Positions 62,101 to 64,000 of a DNA stretch of 64,000 bases are shown piece by piece (within the stretch, counting starts at the first letter, position 1; every line of letters starts with the position of its first letter). Source of the stretch: Climacteris rufus. Taxonomy: Eukaryota; Chordata; Aves; Passeriformes; Climacteridae. Position numbers and translations under genes: made by a program. A model generated the notes under the pieces. The model saw only the letters and a list, made by a program, of their open reading frames with translations, did no database searches and was not told the origin of the DNA. The stretch is taken from assembly GCA_013398175.1 (NCBI GenBank), contig VZRZ01000222.1:391038-455037 (forward strand), read 5' to 3'.

Positions 62101-64000
62101 TCCTTTGGCTTATAATTGAAATAAAGCCACATCCTTTCCAGTCCCTTGCTCTGGAGTGATAAAAAAAAAACTATGATTATCAAAATTAGGTTTCTCCCTG
62201 CTCCACTTTCAGGCAGTTAGCCTTGTCTTACTAGGGAGCCTGCTCAGCCAAGATCCTCCTTTGTCAACAAACTATTTTTATGCAGCAGCTCAGGTCTTCA
62301 GCACCTTTAGAATAACAGTTAATGTCCATTAGTAAGAGAACAGACGGTGACTAAAAAGCTAACTTACAAATCTCAGCACGAGACCTAGCACTAAGTGGGA
62401 TGCAGTCAAACCATGATCTTATTTTCCTCAGGCATAATTTGGAAGATCAGATCTAATGTTTGACTCACTAGATGGTGCTTAAAATTAGGGAAATATTACT
62501 GTTTCAATGATGCTGGTTTGTTGGGAATAGAGAATGCATTTTTAATCATGTGCATCATTTAGACTTTAAATTAGATTTAGATTTCAGGCTTTCACTTCTG
62601 TTGAAGTGATTGCTCTACTACAGTAGGCAGTCTGAAATAAAAAAGAATGTTCAGATGTGTACTGTGAAAAATGTTGGCTTCCACGCATGCAGGGTTTTTT
62701 TCCTATACAAAATTGAAAACTGGCCCAAATTGCAATGCTGTGTTCAGTTTAATATTGCAAGTAGGCCATCAGTTAGTAAACAATTCAATTTCTATTTTAA
62801 ATTTTGCCGATTATTTTTTTAAGAATAAGATTATAAAAAGAGTTGTACAAGTAATATTAGTGGCTTATAGTAATAATAACAAGTGGCTTACTGTAAAATA
62901 TTCATTACAAAAATCCACAGCAGAGGATTTCTATGCTACATTTTGTTCCAAAAAAATCAGTGCAGTCCAGAGGACAACACAGTAAATATATCAGGTGCTT
63001 GGTAATGTACCACATGAACAAACAACAGCGGAAGTAAGCCAAGTGATGAATATAGCATATGGGTTTTCTAGAAACTGCTAATCAGAAAGATCATATTGAT
63101 TTAAGTGATTTTGTAAAAATCCTTGGACTTCAGCCTGTTCTTCATCCTTGAATAATCATTCACAGTAGTATTTGGGTCAGCCTATCTATTTAAAGCAAAG
63201 GATGTTTAGCCCAAGAAAGTCGTCCTTAAGAGCAAAACAGTAAGAGAGGGGAATTTTCTTGCAGCTAAAAGCAATGTCTGGTGAGATCATGTCTGTGTAT
63301 AAAAGCAAAAGAGAAAGCTCCCATCTTGGATGAAGTGGGCTTAGGCTGGGAGGTTTCCATTTTGGCAGGGGGAGGCTGGGGTTGCCTGTGGCTTTAAGCA
63401 CTGTTTGCATGGTGCCCACACGACTCTGTGCCTGTGAGCTGGGGTAGCAGGAAGTCAGCACAAGGCTGTGCATTCCCCAGCCTATCAGAGAAGTTCTACA
63501 AACCCTGAGGACTCTGCATTCATCCCTGTGCCACCTCGGAGGGGACAGTCCTGGCAGAAAAATCTTTCAGTGCAAGGCCCTGTCTGCCACTGGGGAGAAG
63601 ACAGATTTTATGTGATCAGGAGTCAGAGCAGGGATCCCAGACAGAGCCTGCTGCAAGACCTTGGCTGCTAAGCCACGGCTGGTGGCAGTTTTGAGTGGTT
63701 CTGTGGAAAAGATGAGTAAAGGAGGAAATACCATTGGCACACCTGGGCTGGGAGTGGCCATGTCCCAGTTGGGTTATTCCAGCACTAACTGCACCTGTGC
63801 AAGAAAGCATCCTGTGTCAAACTGTGAAAGGCAACATGAAGCAGCAACATGAAGTAACAGACTTTCAATCAGCCAGTGCCTCATTTATTTCCTCTCCCTT
63901 TTTTTCAGGTTTCCTTTGATTTGCATCCCAAGAAGACAGATGTTGTTCCAGCTTCCAGTGCCCTGACGGTGGGTTAGACATGAGCTTCCCTGGTGAATAA
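59160..64000. other. Intergenic sequence downstream in the KLHL34-SMPX direction
   Basis: No exon of SMPX (the expected next gene by synteny, minus strand) or of any other gene was recognised on either strand. Apparent frames of up to 121 codons are short and family-less. GC-richer segments occur around 61000-61500 and 63400-63700. A cluster of muscle-type motifs lies at 59799-59949. Confidence 0.6.

Noticed and set aside
59160..64000. Searched for SMPX exons, expected next by synteny
   Set aside because: No frame on the minus strand resembles the short SMPX protein. The gene probably lies beyond the window.

Overview
This is vertebrate nuclear DNA, almost certainly from a bird. Split coding exons with GT-AG introns sit in AT-rich non-coding sequence. 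Two short stretches look like the 3' ends of avian CR1 retroposons. The two recognisable genes, the 3' half of CNKSR2 (+ strand) and the intronless KLHL34 (- strand), are in the tail-to-tail order known for the human Xp22 block CNKSR2-KLHL34-SMPX. The species cannot be named from the sequence.

Layout. Positions 1-53672 hold the last seven coding exons of CNKSR2 (1588-1661, 4158-4229, 9970-10037, 15294-15394, 16599-17136, 50223-50419, 53457-53672). All splice phases join correctly into 421 codons plus a stop. They encode the second half of the PH domain, a proline-rich linker, a long Ser/Glu-rich region, and a C-terminus ending in a PDZ ligand (ETHV). One intron of 33 kb takes up half the window. 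The 3' UTR probably ends near 56.2 kb. KLHL34 (57125-58912, - strand, 595 codons) encodes a BTB-BACK-Kelch protein. It is preceded by a compact candidate promoter with a TATA element and clustered CAGCTG E-boxes. From 59.2 kb to the end is intergenic sequence towards where SMPX would be expected; no SMPX exon was recognised.

Function. CNKSR2 (CNK2/MAGUIN) is a neuronal scaffold linking Ras/Raf and Rho-family signalling to postsynaptic PDZ proteins. KLHL34 is a Kelch-like protein of the type that serves as a CUL3 ubiquitin-ligase adaptor. The two are neighbours but nothing here suggests shared function.

No new multi-gene system was found; the region is an ordinary vertebrate locus. The leads most worth checking are a possible alternative terminal exon of CNKSR2 at 48411-48478, the exon-5 read-through that matches the short MAGUIN-2 form, the E-box/TATA arrangement upstream of KLHL34, a CpG-dense exon 5, and a 190-bp AAAAG microsatellite.
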